From Clostridia bacterium (lineage in GTDB: Bacteria; Bacillota; Clostridia; Christensenellales; CAG-1252): 38,883 nucleotides of DNA. The position numbers and the translations under genes were made by a program. Shown in pieces: positions 6,404-15,644 of the stretch; position 1 is the first letter of the stretch; each line of letters begins with the position of its first letter. The notes under the pieces are model-generated. The model was not told the DNA's origin. It worked only from the letters and a program-made list of their open reading frames with translations, and made no database searches. The DNA is taken from positions 1 to 38,883 of the forward strand of contig JAGCXI010000005.1 of the NCBI GenBank assembly GCA_017961365.1, in the 5' to 3' direction.

Positions 6404-7711
6404 ATGATTTGGTCTGAAAACGAAACGTTACCCAGAAGCGAGATAGAAGCCATTCAGCTTGAGCGTCTGCAAGAGACGGTTCATCGCGTTTATGAAAAGG
6501 TGCTTCCGTATCGCAAAAAGATGGATGAAGCCGGCGTGAAGCCCGACGACATCAAGACTTTGAAAGACCTCGCGAAGCTGCCTTTTACCACGAAGGCGGA
6601 TCTCCGCGACAATTATCCTTTCGGGCTCTTCGCCGTTCCGAAAAAGGAGCTCGTGCGCGTACACGCTTCCTCGGGCACGACGGGCAAGCCCACCGTCGTC
6701 GGCTATACGAAAAACGACCTTGACATGTGGACGGAATGCGTTTCGCGTATCGCGGCGATGGGCGGCGCGACGGCGGATGATATGGCGCAGATCTGTTTCG
6801 GCTACGGCATGTTTACGGGCGCGCTCGGTCTGCATTACGGTTTGGAGAAGATCGGCGCGACCATCGTGCCTTCTTCCACGGGAAACAGCGAGAAGCAGAT
6901 CATGTTTATGAAAGATTTCCAAACGACGCTTCTCGTGGCGACGCCGTCTTACGCGCTTCGCCTTGCGGAAGTGGCGACGCAGATGGGCGTGGACATCAAG
7001 AAGGATCTCAAAGTGCGTATCGCTTTGGTGGGCAGCGAACTCCTCACCGACGCGATGCGGAATGAGATGCATAAGGTTTGGGGCGAGAACTGTCTCGTGA
7101 CGAGCAATTACGGCATGAGCGAGTTGATGGGTCCCGGCGTGTCGGGCGAATGCGAATATCTTAACGGCATGCATATCAACGAGGATTTCTTTATCCCCGA
7201 GATCATCAATAGCGAAACGAGCGAAGTGCTTCCCGCGGGGGAGAAAGGCGAGCTCGTGGTCACTTGTATCAAGAAGGAGGCGCTCCCGCTCATTCGTTAT
7301 CGCACGAAGGACGTCACGCGCCTTATGTATGAGCCGTGCAAATGCGGCAGAACGACCTGCCGTATGGAAAATTTGGATGGCAGAACGGACGATATGCTTA
7401 AGATCCGCGGCGTGAACGTTTTCCCGAGTCAGATCGAGGAAGTGCTTCTCCATACAGACGGCATCGGACCGCATTACGAGATCATCGTGACCCGCGAAGG
7501 GCATGCCGATAAGCTTGAAATCCGCGTGGAGCTTCTCAAAGCTACGGACGATTATAAAGAACTCAAAGCGATCGAAAATGCGATCCGCTCGAAACTGCGC
7601 GTGGTGCTTGGCTTGGATGCGAAAATCTCGCTTGTCTCGCCCAATACGCTCCAACGTTTCGAGGGCAAGGCAAAGCGCGTGAAAGATCTGCGCGATAAGG
7701 AGGGAGTATGA
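6404..7711 (+). CDS. paaK: Phenylacetate-CoA ligase (first paralogue)
   Basis: This 435-residue adenylate-forming enzyme joins an aryl acid to CoA with ATP, or runs in reverse to make ATP. The phosphate-binding loop [16 protein letters not shown] is at about residues 87-102. The YGMSELMGPG motif, YRTKDVTRL, the Cys cluster CKCGRTTCR and the hinge [18 protein letters not shown] follow in family order. It begins 39 bp after the symporter with an AAAGGAG site. Its TGA overlaps the iorA start as ATGA. A second copy lies downstream of iorB; in archaea and Clostridia such ligases sit with IorAB and act on indoleacetyl- or phenylacetyl-CoA. Confidence 0.93.
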   Translation: MIWSENETLPRSEIEAIQLERLQETVHRVYEKVLPYRKKMDEAGVKPDDIKTLKDLAKLPFTTKADLRDNYPFGLFAVPKKELVRVHASSGTTGKPTVVGYTKNDLDMWTECVSRIAAMGGATADDMAQICFGYGMFTGALGLHYGLEKIGATIVPSSTGNSEKQIMFMKDFQTTLLVATPSYALRLAEVATQMGVDIKKDLKVRIALVGSELLTDAMRNEMHKVWGENCLVTSNYGMSELMGPGVSGECEYLNGMHINEDFFIPEIINSETSEVLPAGEKGELVVTCIKKEALPLIRYRTKDVTRLMYEPCKCGRTTCRMENLDGRTDDMLKIRGVNVFPSQIEEVLLHTDGIGPHYEIIVTREGHADKLEIRVELLKATDDYKELKAIENAIRSKLRVVLGLDAKISLVSPNTLQRFEGKAKRVKDLRDKEGV

Positions 7712-9447
7712 AAAAATTGATGTTAGGCAATGAAGCCATTGCCCGCGGCGCGTATGAAGCGGGGGTGAAAGTCTCCGCAGCGTACCCCGGCACGCCGAGC
7801 ACGGAGATCAGCGAGACCATCGCGAAATACGATGAGGTCTATGCGGAATGGGCTCCTAATGAGAAAGTGGCAGCGGAGGTGGCCATCGGCGCTTCCATCA
7901 GCGGCGTGCGCAGTATGTGCTGCATGAAGCACGTCGGACTGAATGTGGCGGCGGATCCTTTATTTACTTGTTCTTATACGGGCGTGGGCGGCGGACTTGT
8001 CGCAGTCGTGGCGGACGATCCCGGTCTTTACAGCTCGCAGAATGAGCAAGACACCCGCTTGATCGGTCGCGCGGCGATGATCCCAGTCATCGAGCCCTCG
8101 GACAGCCAAGAGGCGAAGGACTATATGAAGCGCGCCTTCGAGCTCAGCGAGAAATACGACACCCCCATCATCCTTCGCACGACGACGAGGCTCTCCCATT
8201 CGCAGGGCATCGTGGAGCTCGAGGAGAGAAAGGCGCCGGAGGACAAGCCCTATGAGAAGCGCATCGACAAATACGTGATGATGCCGGGCATGGCGAAGAA
8301 GAGACACCTTTACGTGGAGGATCGTCTGAACAGAATGGCGGCGGATCTCTCTGCGGATCCCTTAAACCGCATCGAATATGCGGATAAGAAGATCGGATTC
8401 ATCACGAGCGGCATCGCGTATCAATACGTCAAAGAGGCGATGCCGAACGCTTCTGTTTTGAAGCTCGGACTCGTGAATCCGCTTCCCGACGGGATCATTC
8501 GCGAATTCGCGGCAAACGTCGAGACGGTCTATGTCTTCGAAGAGCTCGAACCCGCGATCGAAGAGCACGTCAGAGCGATGGGCATCAAAGTCATCGGCAA
8601 AGAGATCTTTACGAGACAGGGCGAATACAGCGCGAACCTTCTCAGGAAGGCCGTGCTCGGAGAAGAGCCTTCGGAGGCGCCTATGGCGGGACTCCCCGCG
8701 CGTCCCCCCGTGCTCTGCCCGGGCTGTCCGCATAGGAGCGTCTTCTCCGTGATGAAGAAGCTGAAGCTCCATGTCATCGGTGACATCGGGTGCTATACCC
8801 TCGGCGCGGTGGCGCCCATTTCGGTCATCGAGACCACCATTTGCATGGGTAGCAGTATCTCCACCTTGCACGGCGTGGAAAAAGCGAAAGGAAAGGATTA
8901 TATCAAGAATTGGGTCTGCGTTATCGGCGACAGCACCTTCCTCCACACCGGCGTGAACAGCTTGATCAATTCGGCGTACAATATGAGCTCCGGCACCGTC
9001 GTGATCCTCGATAATTCCACGACTGGAATGACGGGGCATCAGCAGCACGCCGCGACGGGAAAGAATCTTAAAGGCGAGCCTGCGCCCGCCATCGATCTCG
9101 TCACCCTCTGCCACGCCATCGGCGTGAAGAACGTCAGAGTGGTCAGCGCTTTCGATCGCGCGGCATTGACGGACGCGCTCAAGGAGGAGACGGCGAGAGA
9201 AGAGCTCTCCGTCATTATTTGCAAGTCCCCCTGCGTCCTTTTGAAAGGCAATGTCTTTGAGACAAAGATCCGCGTAAACGGCGAGAAATGTATCGGGTGC
9301 GGCGCCTGCATCACTTGCGGCTGTCCCGCCCTTTCCAAGGACGAGAATAAGAAAGCGAAGATCAACCCCGAGATGTGTAACGGATGCGGGCTCTGCGCTT
9401 CGAACTGTCGTTTCGACGCGATGGAAGTCATGGAGGTAGTGAAATGA
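7708..9447 (+). CDS. iorA: Indolepyruvate:ferredoxin oxidoreductase, alpha subunit
   Basis: The 579-residue IorA converts arylpyruvates plus CoA to aryl-acetyl-CoA and CO2, passing electrons to ferredoxin. The N-terminal pyrimidine-binding domain (AAYPGTPSTEI) is followed by a central domain with PVLCPGCPHRSVF. The TPP-pyrophosphate domain has GDIGCYTLGA, then GDSTFLHTGVNSLINSAYN and DNSTTGMTGHQQ. A C-terminal ferredoxin domain (about residues 525-579) has CIGCGACITCGCP and CNGCGLCASNC for two [4Fe-4S] clusters. It overlaps paaK and iorB by 4 bases at each end, so expression is coupled. Confidence 0.96.
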   Translation: MKKLMLGNEAIARGAYEAGVKVSAAYPGTPSTEISETIAKYDEVYAEWAPNEKVAAEVAIGASISGVRSMCCMKHVGLNVAADPLFTCSYTGVGGGLVAVVADDPGLYSSQNEQDTRLIGRAAMIPVIEPSDSQEAKDYMKRAFELSEKYDTPIILRTTTRLSHSQGIVELEERKAPEDKPYEKRIDKYVMMPGMAKKRHLYVEDRLNRMAADLSADPLNRIEYADKKIGFITSGIAYQYVKEAMPNASVLKLGLVNPLPDGIIREFAANVETVYVFEELEPAIEEHVRAMGIKVIGKEIFTRQGEYSANLLRKAVLGEEPSEAPMAGLPARPPVLCPGCPHRSVFSVMKKLKLHVIGDIGCYTLGAVAPISVIETTICMGSSISTLHGVEKAKGKDYIKNWVCVIGDSTFLHTGVNSLINSAYNMSSGTVVILDNSTTGMTGHQQHAATGKNLKGEPAPAIDLVTLCHAIGVKNVRVVSAFDRAALTDALKEETAREELSVIICKSPCVLLKGNVFETKIRVNGEKCIGCGACITCGCPALSKDENKKAKINPEMCNGCGLCASNCRFDAMEVMEVVK

Positions 9448-10013
9448 GCGTGAATATAATGATCGTCGGCGTGGGCGGGCAGGGCACCCTCCTCACAAGC
9501 CGTATTCTCGGCGGTATCGCCATCGAAAAAGGTTATGACGTGAAGCTTTCCGAAGTGCACGGAATGGCGCAGCGCGGCGGAAGCGTCGTGACGTTCGTCC
9601 GCTATGGAGAGCAAGTCAGAGAGCCCATCGTGGAGGAAGGACAAGCGGACGTCCTCATCGCTTTCGAGCGTCTCGAGGCGGCGCGTTACCATCATTTCCT
9701 TAAGAAAGGCGGCGTGATGATCGTGAATGACGTCGTGATCCAGCCCATCACCGTCATCTCGGGCGCAACGCAATATCCCGTCGACGTCTTGGACAGCCTT
9801 GAAGGAAAATATAAGATCGTGAAAGTGGACGCGAATGAGATCGCGGAGAGGGTCGGAAATCAGCGTGTTTTCAATACCGTCGTGCTCGGCGTGGCGGCGC
9901 GTTTTATGGGCGTGGAAAAGGAAGTGTGGCTGAAAGTCATCGAGAATACCGTTCCGCCGAAGACGGTGGAGATCAATAAAAAGGCATTTTTGACAGGACT
10001 CGAGAATCGATAA
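9444..10013 (+). CDS. iorB: Indolepyruvate:ferredoxin oxidoreductase, beta subunit
   Basis: The 189-residue IorB is the gamma-type subunit of the 2-oxoacid oxidoreductase and completes the complex with IorA. It opens [20 protein letters not shown], the family nucleotide-binding-like motif, followed by [13 protein letters not shown]. The frame is open 60 bases further upstream, inside iorA, but the ATG in the ATGA overlap has a GGAGG site and gives the family N-terminus. It ends 13 bases before the second ligase. Confidence 0.96.
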   Translation: MSVNIMIVGVGGQGTLLTSRILGGIAIEKGYDVKLSEVHGMAQRGGSVVTFVRYGEQVREPIVEEGQADVLIAFERLEAARYHHFLKKGGVMIVNDVVIQPITVISGATQYPVDVLDSLEGKYKIVKVDANEIAERVGNQRVFNTVVLGVAARFMGVEKEVWLKVIENTVPPKTVEINKKAFLTGLENR

Positions 10014-10026
10014 AAAGGAGAAATCT

Positions 10027-11325
10027 ATGATCTGGAATGAGAAAATGGAGACGATGAGCCGTGAAGAGCTCACCAAGTTACAAAGCGAAAGACTCGTCGC
10101 CACGGTAAAAAGGGTGTATGAAAACGTGCCCGCGTATCGTGCGAAGATGGACGCTATCGGGCTGAAACCCGAGGATATCAGGGGAGTGGAGGATCTCTCG
10201 AAGCTTCCCTTTACGACTAAGGCGGATCTCAGGGAGAATTATCCCTTCGGGCTCTTCGCCGTGCCGCAGGACGAGATCGTCAGAGTCCATGCTTCGTCGG
10301 GCACGACGGGCAAGCCCACGGTCGTCGGATACACGGAGAACGATATCAAGATGTGGAGCGAATGCGTCGCGCGCTGTATGACGATGGCGGGCATCACAAA
10401 GAAGGACATCGTCCAGGTGGCGTATGGTTACGGGCTCTTCACCGGCGGGCTCGGCGCGCATTACGGCGCGGAATATATGGGCGCCACCACCGTTCCGATG
10501 GGCACGGGCAATACGCAGAAGCTCATCACGCTGATGAAGGATTTCGGCGCGACGGCGATCGCCTGCACCCCCTCTTATCTTTTGCATATCGCGGAGGTCT
10601 TGAAAGAGGGCGGCGATCTCGATAAGATCAAATTAAGAGCCGCTGTCTGCGGCGCGGAGCCTTGGACGGAGGAGATGCGTCATCAGATCGAGGCGACCCT
10701 CGGCATCGACGCGCACGACATCTACGGTCTGTCCGAAGTCATGGGCCCCGGCGTCGCTTGCGACTGTTCGTATCATAATGGTTTGCACGTCTGCGAGGAT
10801 CATTTCATTCCCGAGATCATCTCTCCGACCACGTTGGAGCCCGTGCCGGAAGGCGAGACGGGTGAGCTTGTCTTCACCACCATCACCAAAGAAGGGCTTC
10901 CGCTCATCCGCTATCGCACGCGCGACCTCACCTCTATCACCTATGAAAAGTGTAAATGCGGACGTACGACTTGCCGTATCAGCCGTTTTAAGGGACGTTC
11001 GGACGATATGCTCATCATCCGCGGCGTGAATGTCTTCCCGTCGCAGGTGGAAGAAGCGCTCTTGCAAGTGGACGGCGTCTCTCCGCATTATCTCATCGTC
11101 GTGGATCGCGTGAATAACCTTGACACGATGGAGATCATGGTGGAAGTGGATGAGAAATTCTTCAGCGACGAGATCAAGGGACTGGAGGCGCTTTCCAAGA
11201 AGATCGCGAAAGCGGTGCAACAGATGATCGGCTTGAATGCGAAGATCAAGCTCGTAGAGCCGAGGACCATCGAACGCAGCATGGGAAAAGCCGTGCGCGT
11301 AAGAGATAATCGTAAATTGGTATAA
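10027..11325 (+). CDS. paaK: Phenylacetate-CoA ligase (second paralogue)
   Basis: This 432-residue paralogue of the ligase at 6404 shares its architecture: [62 protein letters not shown]. The two proteins align along their full length with many substitutions, so this is not a recent duplication. Two ligases around one oxidoreductase suggest division of labour, for example one for phenylacetate/hydroxyphenylacetate and one for indoleacetate, or one for import-activation and one for ATP synthesis. It has an AAAAGGAG site and is followed 15 bases later by the ACT protein, an arrangement seen in many anaerobes. Confidence 0.93.
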   Translation: MIWNEKMETMSREELTKLQSERLVATVKRVYENVPAYRAKMDAIGLKPEDIRGVEDLSKLPFTTKADLRENYPFGLFAVPQDEIVRVHASSGTTGKPTVVGYTENDIKMWSECVARCMTMAGITKKDIVQVAYGYGLFTGGLGAHYGAEYMGATTVPMGTGNTQKLITLMKDFGATAIACTPSYLLHIAEVLKEGGDLDKIKLRAAVCGAEPWTEEMRHQIEATLGIDAHDIYGLSEVMGPGVACDCSYHNGLHVCEDHFIPEIISPTTLEPVPEGETGELVFTTITKEGLPLIRYRTRDLTSITYEKCKCGRTTCRISRFKGRSDDMLIIRGVNVFPSQVEEALLQVDGVSPHYLIVVDRVNNLDTMEIMVEVDEKFFSDEIKGLEALSKKIAKAVQQMIGLNAKIKLVEPRTIERSMGKAVRVRDNRKLV

Positions 11326-11340
11326 AAGGAGGAGAAAATC

Positions 11341-11772
11341 ATGCAAGCGAAACAACTATCGGTCTTTATAGAGAATAGGGAAGGCAGGCTGGACGAAGTC
11401 CTCGCCGTGATCAAAAGCGCGGGCGTCAATATCCTTTCGCTCAGTCTGGCGGATACGAGCGAATACGGGCTTTTGCGTCTCATCGTGAATGATCCCGCGG
11501 CGGCGGACGCGGCGTTGAAGACGAATGGCTTCTCCTCGATGCTTACGGGGGTGCTCGTCGTGCGCCTCGACAATAAAGTGGGGAGCCTGCAGGATTTCCT
11601 CGGCATCCTCGCCAAGGAGAAAATAAACCTCGAATATATGTACGGACTCACCATCGAGAACGGCGGAAAAGCCTCTCTCGTCATCAAGGCGTCCGATCTC
11701 GACAAGGCGGCTTCCATCCTCTTGAAGGCGGGTGCGGAGCTCCTCTCGAACGAGGATATCGTCAAGCTGTAA
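11341..11772 (+). CDS. Tandem ACT-domain protein
   Basis: This 143-residue protein consists of two ACT domains. The first begins QLSVFIENREGRLDEVLAVI and the second VVRLDNKVGSLQDFLGILAK. ACT domains bind amino acids at their interface, here plausibly an aromatic one. Proteins of this type are habitually encoded just after phenylacetate-CoA ligases next to IorAB in anaerobes. It carries no catalytic or DNA-binding domain, so it is probably an allosteric partner of a ligase or the oxidoreductase. The start has a strong AAAGGAGGAG site. Confidence 0.9.
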   Translation: MQAKQLSVFIENREGRLDEVLAVIKSAGVNILSLSLADTSEYGLLRLIVNDPAAADAALKTNGFSSMLTGVLVVRLDNKVGSLQDFLGILAKEKINLEYMYGLTIENGGKASLVIKASDLDKAASILLKAGAELLSNEDIVKL

Positions 11773-11773
11773 T

Positions 11774-12586
11774 ATGGTCGTCGATTTTCATGCGCATGCT
11801 TTTCCGGACGCGCTCGCGGAGCGTTCCGTAGCCTTTCTCGCCGCGAAGGCGGGGATCGAGCATTATTCGGACGGGACGACGAAAGGGCTTGCGGAAAGCG
11901 CGAAGGGGATCGCGGACATATCGCTCGTGCTTCCCGTCGTGACCAAGCCGTCGCAGTTTCGGTCCGTGAATGCTTTCGCGAAGCGGATCGACAGCGGCGA
12001 ATTCGACAGGGACGGCGTCTCCCTGCGCTCTTTCGGAGGGATCCATCCCGATGCGGAGGATATCAAGGGAGAGCTTAAGGAGATCAAGGCGCTCGGGCTG
12101 AAAGGCGTGAAGATCCATCCCGATTATCAAGGGACGTTTATCGATGACGGGAAAAATCTCGCGATCATCGAAGGCGCGATGGAGTTGGGACTTCTCGTCT
12201 CCGTTCATGCGGGGCTCGATTTCGGATTTCCGGATTGCACGCATTGCACGCCCAAGCGGGCGCGGGCTATGCTGAAAAGCACGGGCGCGACCAACGTCAT
12301 TCTCGCGCATATGGGCGGATTCGCTCTCTGGGAAGAGGTCTTGGACGAGCTCGTCGGCGAAGCGGTGCGTTTCGATACGGGCGTCGTCGCGCGCTATATG
12401 GACCCCGCGCTTGCGGAGCGCATCATCGAGGCGCACGGAGCAGACAAAGTGCTTTTCGCCACGGACAGCCCGTGGGCAAGCTATCGCGACAGCTATGATT
12501 TTATCGATCATTTGAAGATCAATCGTAAGGAAAAAGAAATGATATTCGGCGAAAACGCCGCAAAATTATTGGGGATAAATATATGA
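11774..12586 (+). CDS. Amidohydrolase-2 family metal-dependent hydrolase
   Basis: This 270-residue TIM-barrel protein opens MVVDFHAHAFPD, with the HxH metal motif at residues 6-8. FGGIHPD, KGVKIHPDYQG, VHAGLDFGFPD, NVILAHMGGF and the C-terminal ATDSPWASY motif with its catalytic Asp follow. This is the layout of amidohydrolase family 2 (decarboxylases and lactone or amide hydrolases). The frame opens earlier, inside the ACT gene, but the HxH motif must be near the N-terminus, so ATG 11774, one base after the previous stop, is chosen. Its ribosome binding site is weak, which suggests coupling. The substrate is unknown; an aryl-acid-related decarboxylation or amide hydrolysis would fit the operon. 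Confidence 0.85.
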   Translation: MVVDFHAHAFPDALAERSVAFLAAKAGIEHYSDGTTKGLAESAKGIADISLVLPVVTKPSQFRSVNAFAKRIDSGEFDRDGVSLRSFGGIHPDAEDIKGELKEIKALGLKGVKIHPDYQGTFIDDGKNLAIIEGAMELGLLVSVHAGLDFGFPDCTHCTPKRARAMLKSTGATNVILAHMGGFALWEEVLDELVGEAVRFDTGVVARYMDPALAERIIEAHGADKVLFATDSPWASYRDSYDFIDHLKINRKEKEMIFGENAAKLLGINI

Positions 12587-13779
12587 TCTGTAATGAAAAA
12601 ATGTATGCGCTCGGAGCGAAGCGCTCCGTGATACGAGAGCTTTTCGAATACGGCAAGAAGCGGAAAGCCGAAGTGGGCGAGGACAAAGTCTATGATTTCA
12701 GCCTCGGGAATCCCAGCGTGCCGCCACCCAAGGAAGTGAAAGAGGCGCTCCTCCGTCTTTTGGACACGCCGAACGAGACCGCGCTGCATGGCTATACTTC
12801 CGCGCAGGGCGATAAAGGCGTGCGCGAGACCATCGCGAAAAATTACAAAGAAAAATACGGTTTCGCTTTCGATCCCGATCTTATGTATATGACCTGCGGC
12901 GCGGCGGCGTCTCTCGCCATCTCTCTCAATGCGGTCATAAAGGACGAGAAGGACGAAGTCCTGACATTCGCCCCCTTCTTTCCGGAGTATCGCGTCTTTA
13001 CGGAGAAAGCGGGCGCGAAGCTGGTGGCGGTGTCCCCTGCGGAAGGCTTGGACATCGACGTCGAAGCTTTTGCCGCGGCGATCAACGCGCACACGCGCGC
13101 GGTCATCTTAAATTCGCCCAATAATCCCAGCGGCGTGGTGTATTCCGAGGAAAAGATCAAAGCGGTGGCGGAGGTCCTGAAAGCGGCGTCCGCGAAATAC
13201 GGCGCGCCCATTTATCTCATCTCGGACGAGCCCTATCGCGAGCTCATATTCGACGGGAAGAAAGCGCCGAGCCTGCCGCTTTATTATAAGGATGTCATCG
13301 TCTGCTATTCTTATTCCAAGGCGCTCTCCCTCCCAGGGGAGAGGATCGGCTATATCGCGGTCTCACCGCAAGCGACGGACGCGGAGGCGCTTTATCTCGC
13401 AGTGTGCGGGGCGGGGCGCGCGCTCGGCTATGTCTGCGCGCCGAGCCTTTTCCAGCTCCTCGTGAAGGAATGCGACGCCTATACGGGCGATATCAATGCC
13501 TATAAAGAGAATCGGGACTTGCTTTACGGCGCTTTGACGGAGTACGGCTTCACTTGCGCCTATCCCTCCGGCGCGTTCTATCTTTTCGTCCAGTCGCCGA
13601 CGGGGGATGCTTCCGCGCTTTCCGAAGCCGCGAAAGAAGAAGACGTCCTCGTCGTGCCCTCCGACAGCTTCGGCTGCGCGGGATATGTCCGGATCGCGTA
13701 CTGCGTGAGTCGGGATCTCATCGAGAGAAGTTTGCCCGCCTTCCGCCGCATCGCGGAAAAATTCGGGCTGCGGAAATGA
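12583..13779 (+). CDS. Aspartate-family (fold-type I) aminotransferase, probably aromatic
   Basis: This 398-residue PLP enzyme of class I/II has SLGNPSVPPP near the N-terminus, NSPNNPSG at 177-184, SDEPY (PLP-ring Asp 215), and the Schiff-base lysine K246 in SYSKALSLPGERIGY. It would exchange amino groups between an amino acid and a 2-oxoacid. Beside IorAB the natural role is phenylalanine, tyrosine or tryptophan to arylpyruvate, or the reverse for biosynthesis from aryl acids. Substrate choice is inference from context. The start overlaps the amidohydrolase stop (ATGA) and its own stop overlaps the cyclophilin start. Confidence 0.92.
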   Translation: MICNEKMYALGAKRSVIRELFEYGKKRKAEVGEDKVYDFSLGNPSVPPPKEVKEALLRLLDTPNETALHGYTSAQGDKGVRETIAKNYKEKYGFAFDPDLMYMTCGAAASLAISLNAVIKDEKDEVLTFAPFFPEYRVFTEKAGAKLVAVSPAEGLDIDVEAFAAAINAHTRAVILNSPNNPSGVVYSEEKIKAVAEVLKAASAKYGAPIYLISDEPYRELIFDGKKAPSLPLYYKDVIVCYSYSKALSLPGERIGYIAVSPQATDAEALYLAVCGAGRALGYVCAPSLFQLLVKECDAYTGDINAYKENRDLLYGALTEYGFTCAYPSGAFYLFVQSPTGDASALSEAAKEEDVLVVPSDSFGCAGYVRIAYCVSRDLIERSLPAFRRIAEKFGLRK

Positions 13780-14528
13780 GGAAGCGAAGCTTGGCAAGAA
13801 GATTTCGACTTATTGCGATCGCATTCATCCTTGTCGTCGTGACGTCATTTGCTCTTTTTTCCTGCGATGATATGTCTTATACGAGCGGACAACCGACGAA
13901 AAACACGTCCTCCGATTCCGGATCGGAAGTTGATTTGACCGAGGACAGGGGAGAGGACGGAACGAGCGACGCAAAGGAAAATATAATATCGGAGGAGAAT
14001 ATGATCACATTTACGGAAACCGATCAGGTCACAGATTACGTGCGCATCACGATGGAGAACGGACACACCATCGTGATCCGCTTATTCTCGGAGTACGTGC
14101 CGGTCACGGTGGCGAATTTTCAGAAACTGGTGGCAAGGCACTTTTATGACGGCATTATCTTCCATCGCGTCATCTCCGGATTTATGATCCAAGGGGGAGA
14201 CCCCACGGGGACGGGATATGGCGGCAGCAAAGAGACCATCCCCGCCGAATTCGTCTTCGAAGTGAATGGGCAAAGGACGATCATCCCGCATAAGCGAGGC
14301 GTCGTGTCCATGGCGCGCAGCGGCGATCCGAATTCCGCTTCTTCGCAGTTCTTCATCTGCCACGCGGATGCCCCTCATCTCAATGGTTCTTATGCTGCGT
14401 TCGGTTACGTCGTGGAAGGGATGAATACCGTGGATGAGATCGCGGCGGTGGAGACGGATGAAAATGACAAGCCCCTCGTGGATCAAAAGATGAAGACGGT
14501 CACTTTCGTTATCCCCGAAAAGGCTTGA
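13776..14528 (+). CDS. Cyclophilin-type peptidyl-prolyl isomerase lipoprotein
   Basis: A 250-residue protein with a basic N-terminus, hydrophobic signal and Cys at about residue 30 (SFALFSCDD), an acceptable though imperfect lipobox. An acidic Ser-rich linker leads to a cyclophilin domain at about residues 80-248 (FHRVISGFMIQGGDPTGTGYG, SASSQFFICHADAPHLNGSY). It probably folds proteins outside the membrane. Its start overlaps the aminotransferase stop as ATGA. A second in-frame ATG at 14001 has a GGAGGAG site and would yield a cytosolic 175-residue form. The gene seems to be the last of the operon, although its function is unrelated to aryl metabolism. Confidence 0.92.
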   Translation: MRKRSLARRFRLIAIAFILVVVTSFALFSCDDMSYTSGQPTKNTSSDSGSEVDLTEDRGEDGTSDAKENIISEENMITFTETDQVTDYVRITMENGHTIVIRLFSEYVPVTVANFQKLVARHFYDGIIFHRVISGFMIQGGDPTGTGYGGSKETIPAEFVFEVNGQRTIIPHKRGVVSMARSGDPNSASSQFFICHADAPHLNGSYAAFGYVVEGMNTVDEIAAVETDENDKPLVDQKMKTVTFVIPEKA

Positions 14529-14550
14529 TCTTTTCCTTTCGAGCCCCACA

Positions 14551-14579
14551 TTGACGAAGGGCAGGTATCATGTTATAAT
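14551..14579 (+). promoter_or_regulatory. Promoter of the lipid kinase gene
   Basis: TTGACG (14551-14556), a 17-bp spacer and a perfect TATAAT (14574-14579) lie 31 bp upstream of the ATG. Confidence 0.88.
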
Positions 14580-14610
14580 GTACTTGCAATAATAATATCA
14601 AGGGAGCGCT

Positions 14611-15483
14611 ATGTTTCATATCATTTATAACCCGACATCCGGTCAGAAAAAGACCGTAAAAACCGCGGATTTTATCAAGAGCGAGCTTGAAAAGGCAGGC
14701 TTCGAAGCCGTCTTTCATCCCACGCTCGAGAAAGGACATTGTACGGATATCGTGCGCGAGCTCACGGGGGGAGAAGAGGAGGTCAAGATCGTCGTTATCG
14801 GCGGCGACGGCACCTTCAGCGAAGCGCTCAACGGCGTTGTCGATTTCGATAAAGTGACTTTCGGGCTGATTCCCTGCGGCACGGGCAATGATTTCGCGCG
14901 AAAGCTCGGCGTTTCCTCAAATCCGAAGAAAGCCATCCAAGCCTTGCTGAGAGGAAAGACGGATCGGCTCGATTATCTCGATCTCGGAGACGGGGATCGC
15001 TGCCTGAATGTCTGCGGCGTGGGCATGGACGTAGACGTGCTCGTGAAATACGCGAATATGAAGCATTTCGCGGGAAAAGTCAAATATTATCTCTCGCTTT
15101 TTTACGTTCTGACGCATTTTAAGGGACACACCGTGCGCTATAAGATCGGTGAGAAAGAAGGCGAGCAAGAGGTCTTTATGGCTGCGATCGCGAATGGATC
15201 GTATATCGGCGGCGGAATGGCGATCTCGGCGGAGAGCGACGTCCGAGACGGCGCGCTCGAGCTCGTCGTGATCGATAATATCAAGAAATCCCAGATCCCG
15301 TATCGGCTCGTGAAATTCCTCTCGGGGAAGATGCATCTTCAGCCTTGCACGCATATTTATCGCGGTGAGGAAGCGGAGATCGAGATCCTCGATCAAGAAG
15401 CGGCGCAGATCGACGGCGAGCTCTATAAGAAGTCCAAGCTGAAAGGAAAGATCGTGCGCGGGAAATTAAAAATGTATTTATAA
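14611..15483 (+). CDS. Diacylglycerol/lipid kinase, DagK/YegS family
   Basis: This 290-residue cytoplasmic or membrane-associated kinase phosphorylates diacylglycerol or a related lipid, recycling it into phospholipid synthesis. The DAGK catalytic domain is clear: NPTSGQKK at the N-terminus, VIGGDGTFSEALNGV, and IPCGTGNDFARKLG. The C-terminal beta domain carries ANGSYIGGGMAISAESDVRDG. Its length matches the usual 290-310. It is transcribed alone, with its own promoter upstream and a terminator 41 bp downstream. Confidence 0.93.
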   Translation: MFHIIYNPTSGQKKTVKTADFIKSELEKAGFEAVFHPTLEKGHCTDIVRELTGGEEEVKIVVIGGDGTFSEALNGVVDFDKVTFGLIPCGTGNDFARKLGVSSNPKKAIQALLRGKTDRLDYLDLGDGDRCLNVCGVGMDVDVLVKYANMKHFAGKVKYYLSLFYVLTHFKGHTVRYKIGEKEGEQEVFMAAIANGSYIGGGMAISAESDVRDGALELVVIDNIKKSQIPYRLVKFLSGKMHLQPCTHIYRGEEAEIEILDQEAAQIDGELYKKSKLKGKIVRGKLKMYL

Positions 15484-15524
15484 GGATAGGCGCGCCTTCG
15501 CAGAAAAGCGAGCCTTGCTGATTT

Positions 15525-15555
15525 GCGTCGCCGAAAGGCGGCGCTCTTTTTTTTT
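15525..15555 (+). terminator. Terminator of the lipid kinase gene
   Basis: An 8-bp stem (GCGTCGCC at 15525-15532 with GGCGGCGC at 15537-15544, one G-T pair) closed by a GAAA tetraloop is followed by nine Ts. Confidence 0.92.
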
Positions 15556-15586
15556 GAGAAAAGGAGATCGGAAATCTTTTTCCCTA

Positions 15587-15615
15587 TTTACAATGCTTGC
15601 GAAAAATTGTATAAT
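15587..15615 (+). promoter_or_regulatory. Promoter of the TerB-like gene
   Basis: TTTACA (15587-15592), a 17-bp spacer and TATAAT (15610-15615) lie 29 bp upstream of the ATG. Confidence 0.85.
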
Positions 15616-15644
15616 AATGTCATAACCCATTAGGAGGACTGATT

